In this document: in pieces, positions 62,138-64,000 of the stretch | Numbering within the stretch: position 1 is the first letter of the stretch | How the letters are laid out: each line of letters opens with the position of its first letter | Origin: an uncultured Caulobacterales bacterium | GTDB taxonomy: Bacteria; Pseudomonadota; Alphaproteobacteria; Caulobacterales; Maricaulaceae | Length of the DNA: 64,000 bases | NCBI GenBank assembly: GCA_937929915.1 | Contig: CALFUN010000007.1 | Coordinates: 1 to 64,000, forward strand | Reading direction: 5' to 3' | The notes under the pieces: generated by a model | Databases searched by the model: none | The model's input: the letters and a program-made list of their open reading frames with translations, nothing else | What the model was told of the DNA's origin: nothing | Made by a program: the position numbers and the translations under genes

Positions 62138-62908
62138 CTATCGTTTCCACGTAAATGATAGCGCCGCAGCATCTTCTTTATATGTAAACTCATCCGATGT
62201 TGCCGCGCGGCGAAGATAGGACAATGATAAATCCGCACCGCCCACACGATAACCAAGCCCCGCCTTCGCATCTCCGACAAAAACACGGTCTTGTAGCGAA
62301 AATCCGTCCCGCGTAAATTCATTCACGCTTGATCCTGAGTAATTGACGCTTTCAGCATCCGCCCCAGCAAAGAAATACCATGTATTATTATCCAAAGCTG
62401 AACCCGACTGCGTTTTTTTACTAAATTCAAGCACACCGCCGACTAATGCCGATGACCCATCATCTGTTACCCGTAGCGCGGCGCGTGGACGTAATGAAAT
62501 CCCGAGTTTTTTTCGAGCATCCGTAGAAATTAATGTCGTCAAACCCAAATCAGAACGAGAGCCCGCCGTCACACAGCTGCCTTGGCCTGTAATACAAGCT
62601 GTATCGAGTACATCCAAATTAAAGACACCCGAGCCAATAACGTCATTAGGAAGGTCAATCACAGGTAAATTGAGGTTTTGCCCTAAAATATCTGCATTAT
62701 TTGTCGATGTTGGTAGGTTAAATTTCAGCCCTGTTGACAGCGGCGTGGTGCTTTGGGAGGCAATTTGCGTCGATGGCAGGGACGATGCCTCTTGGGCATG
62801 CACCGTGCCTGACATAGCCATCACCATGCCTGTAATGATGAGACATAAAGGCACAAACCTTTTTTGTTTCAAAGGCTTAACTGATGATATATGCCCCACT
62901 ACAGACAA
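62138..62908 (-). CDS. Exported protein with barrel-like C-terminus, function unknown
   Basis: A 256-residue protein that I do not recognise. A long N-region with signal peptide (ending TVHA) is followed by a Ser/Thr/Gln-rich linker. The C-terminal half has beta-strand patterns (ALRVTDDGSSALVGGVLEFS, YFFAGADAESVNYSG, KAGLGYRVGGADLSLSYLRR) typical of small outer-membrane barrels. One Cys pair is present (TACITGQGSC). It lies 96 bases upstream of lysK on the same strand; the stop is followed on the minus strand by a T tract and a weak hairpin. Confidence 0.7.
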   Translation of the reverse strand: MSVVGHISSVKPLKQKRFVPLCLIITGMVMAMSGTVHAQEASSLPSTQIASQSTTPLSTGLKFNLPTSTNNADILGQNLNLPVIDLPNDVIGSGVFNLDVLDTACITGQGSCVTAGSRSDLGLTTLISTDARKKLGISLRPRAALRVTDDGSSALVGGVLEFSKKTQSGSALDNNTWYFFAGADAESVNYSGSSVNEFTRDGFSLQDRVFVGDAKAGLGYRVGGADLSLSYLRRAATSDEFTYKEDAAALSFTWKR

Positions 62909-63129
62909 ATTTCGCTCTCTCTTTCAACCATAATACATCTACATTATAAAATGACAGACGATGATTTATACCACATTTCAAGCCTATGTCGAAATAATAG
63001 CCCTTACGGTTCATTAATAATCATCAAATCATCTTTAAAACGCATTGATAATTTTCACATGCCATAAAACTCTATATTATAACAATAGAAACAAGGCACA
63101 GTAGACTGGGAAAAAATTATCGGGTGTGA

Positions 63130-63150
63130 TTTAAGTCACACTGACTTAAA
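63130..63150. repeat. Perfect 9-bp palindrome downstream of nrdA
   Basis: A perfect inverted repeat (63130-63138 with 63142-63150, 3-base spacer). Its left arm also overlaps another hairpin (63124-63129 with 63136-63141), so the two folds exclude each other. It lies beyond the nrdA terminator. It may be a protein-binding site or RNA structure; no family is recognised. Confidence 0.5.
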
Positions 63151-63154
63151 AAAT

Positions 63155-63185
63155 ATGAAAAAAACCGGCAAATGCCGGCCTTTTT
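63155..63185 (-). terminator. nrdA terminator
   Basis: A GC-rich stem (63165-63169 with 63174-63178) with A and T tracts on both sides. It lies about 30 bases beyond the nrdA stop on the minus strand and could work in both directions. Confidence 0.75.
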
Positions 63186-63210
63186 ATCATAAAATTTATA
63201 AGGTTTGCGG

Positions 63211-64000
63211 CTACTGACAGGAAATACATTCCCCGTAATTTGTCGGCGCGGCTTTTTCCATGGCAAGCTCCATATCGCTCTTATCTTCTTTACCCGCAAA
63301 TGATGCGCGCTGAACGGATTTAGACCGGCAATAATACAGCGATTTCACGCCTTTTTCCCAAGCTGTCCAATGCAACATATGCAAATCCCACTTATCGACA
63401 TCCCCCGGAATGAAAATATTGAGCGATTGCGCTTGGCAGATTTGCGGCGCACGATCCGCAGCATGTTCAATTACCCAACGTTGATCAATTTCAAACGCCG
63501 TCCGAAATGTCATCTTCTCATGCTCATTCAGATCGTCCAAATGCTGCACAGACCCTTCATTTTCTAAAATTGTCGCCCAAATACCTTTTGTATTTAGACC
63601 TTTTTCTTCCAATAAAGCCTCAAGATGACGATTTTTCACCGTAAATGACCCTGATAACGTCTTATGCGTATAAACATTGGCTGGAATTGGCTCAATCCCT
63701 GCTGATGTGCCGCCGCAAATAATCGAAATTGAGGCCGTAGGCGCAACCGCCATTTTATGCGAAAATCGCTCTGGCTCGCCCATATCTGCAGCATCAGGAC
63801 ACGCGCCGCGTTCTTCAGCCAAAACTTTAGACGCCTTATCCGCGCCGCGGCGCAAATGGTTAAATAGCCGATTATTAAAAGATTTTGCCAAAGCACTTTC
63901 AAACGGAATACCTTTGGCTTGCAGGCGCGAATGGAACCCCATCACGCCCAAACCAACAGAGCGCTCACGCATCGCAGAATAGGCTGCATCCGCCATGCTA
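63211..64000 (-). CDS. nrdA: Ribonucleotide reductase alpha subunit, 3' part (truncated by the window edge)
   Basis: The C-terminal 263 or so residues of class Ia NrdA, the catalytic subunit that reduces ribonucleotides with NrdB. The gene continues past 64000. Visible features: the conserved APTASISIICGGTSAGIEPI loop at about residue 90 of the visible part, LNIFIPGD, and LYYCRSKS. The C-terminal redox tail ends GECISCQ, the CxxC that reloads the active-site disulfide. nrdB is about 57 kb away on the same strand, so the two genes are not in one operon here. Confidence 0.95.
   Translation of the reverse strand, partial: SMADAAYSAMRERSVGLGVMGFHSRLQAKGIPFESALAKSFNNRLFNHLRRGADKASKVLAEERGACPDAADMGEPERFSHKMAVAPTASISIICGGTSAGIEPIPANVYTHKTLSGSFTVKNRHLEALLEEKGLNTKGIWATILENEGSVQHLDDLNEHEKMTFRTAFEIDQRWVIEHAADRAPQICQAQSLNIFIPGDVDKWDLHMLHWTAWEKGVKSLYYCRSKSVQRASFAGKEDKSDMELAMEKAAPTNYGECISCQ

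Larger units (their letters stand above)
62909..63210. promoter_or_regulatory. Intergenic region before nrdA end, with hairpins
   Basis: This 302-base gap holds no recognisable gene. Its left part should contain the promoter of the minus-strand envelope gene at 62908. Its right part carries the nrdA terminator and a nearby palindrome. The rest is AT-rich. Confidence 0.5.

Overview
The window looks like chromosomal DNA of an alphaproteobacterium of moderate GC, probably from a marine or aquatic, stalked or budding lineage near Hyphomonadales, Maricaulales or Robiginitomaculum. That placement is inference from gene content. It rests on a petABC bc1 operon, a ubiB-coaBC-dut run, fabA-fabB next to fabI, class I lysyl-tRNA synthetase, aerobic hemF, Tad/Flp pilus genes and two perfect TTAA-N7-TTAA (CtrA-type) boxes. 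I saw no rRNA, tRNA, CRISPR array, insertion sequence or prophage. Almost all of the window is ordinary housekeeping or cell-envelope DNA.

Layout. 1-3.8 kb: a small Tad pilus locus, with cpaA and two flp pilins on the minus strand and a stand-alone CpaC-type N-domain protein plus two TadE-like pseudopilins on the plus strand. 3.7-5.7 kb: a tyrosine phosphatase and nrdB. 5.9-11.9 kb: ubiB, coaBC, an exported acidic-tailed protein, dut, cysK and moeB. 11.9-16.1 kb: a small exported protein, a metallo-beta-lactamase-fold lipoprotein, a 2-hydroxyacid dehydrogenase, an SH3 protein and mtnP. 16.2-18.9 kb: petABC. 19.2-25.6 kb: trmL, a GNAT acetyltransferase, hemF, a TPR protein, fabA, fabB, a MipA-like protein and fabI. 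25.7-33.8 kb: a DoxX protein, a small ferredoxin-fold-like protein, prfA, a TonB-dependent receptor, a TetR regulator and a large MscS channel. 33.9-40.4 kb: an ABC-F ATPase, YceI, an ECF sigma module, PPK2, an SDR-DoxX fusion and DUF2269.

40.4-42.2 kb: a compact metal-response cassette with a CsoR repressor, a barrel-like exported protein, a periplasmic CxxC HMA protein and a MerT-like membrane protein. 42.2-50.6 kb: an aminotransferase, an AGCS symporter, VanZ, PhhB, a DUF885 protein and two paralogous outer-membrane-type lipoproteins, one with a Tyr/Gly/Gln repeat region. 50.9-57.1 kb: arsC, a tight five-gene run (pdxY, serine hydrolase, two thioesterases, MATE) and convergent pyrD-DUF952. 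57.3-64 kb: amtB, an S24 regulator, a TPR protein, lysK, an envelope protein and the 3' part of nrdA, which runs off the right edge.

The most unusual signals are: (i) a DUF6249 membrane protein and an ECF sigma factor that share one reading frame, separated by a single TAA, with no ATG, GTG or TTG before the sigma domain; (ii) the CsoR / barrel / HMA / MerT-like cassette, whose operator covers the predicted start codon of a near-leaderless transcript; (iii) the low-complexity Tyr/Gly/Gln repeat lipoprotein; and (iv) a stand-alone secretin N-domain protein with an Asn-rich tail inside a partial tad locus.
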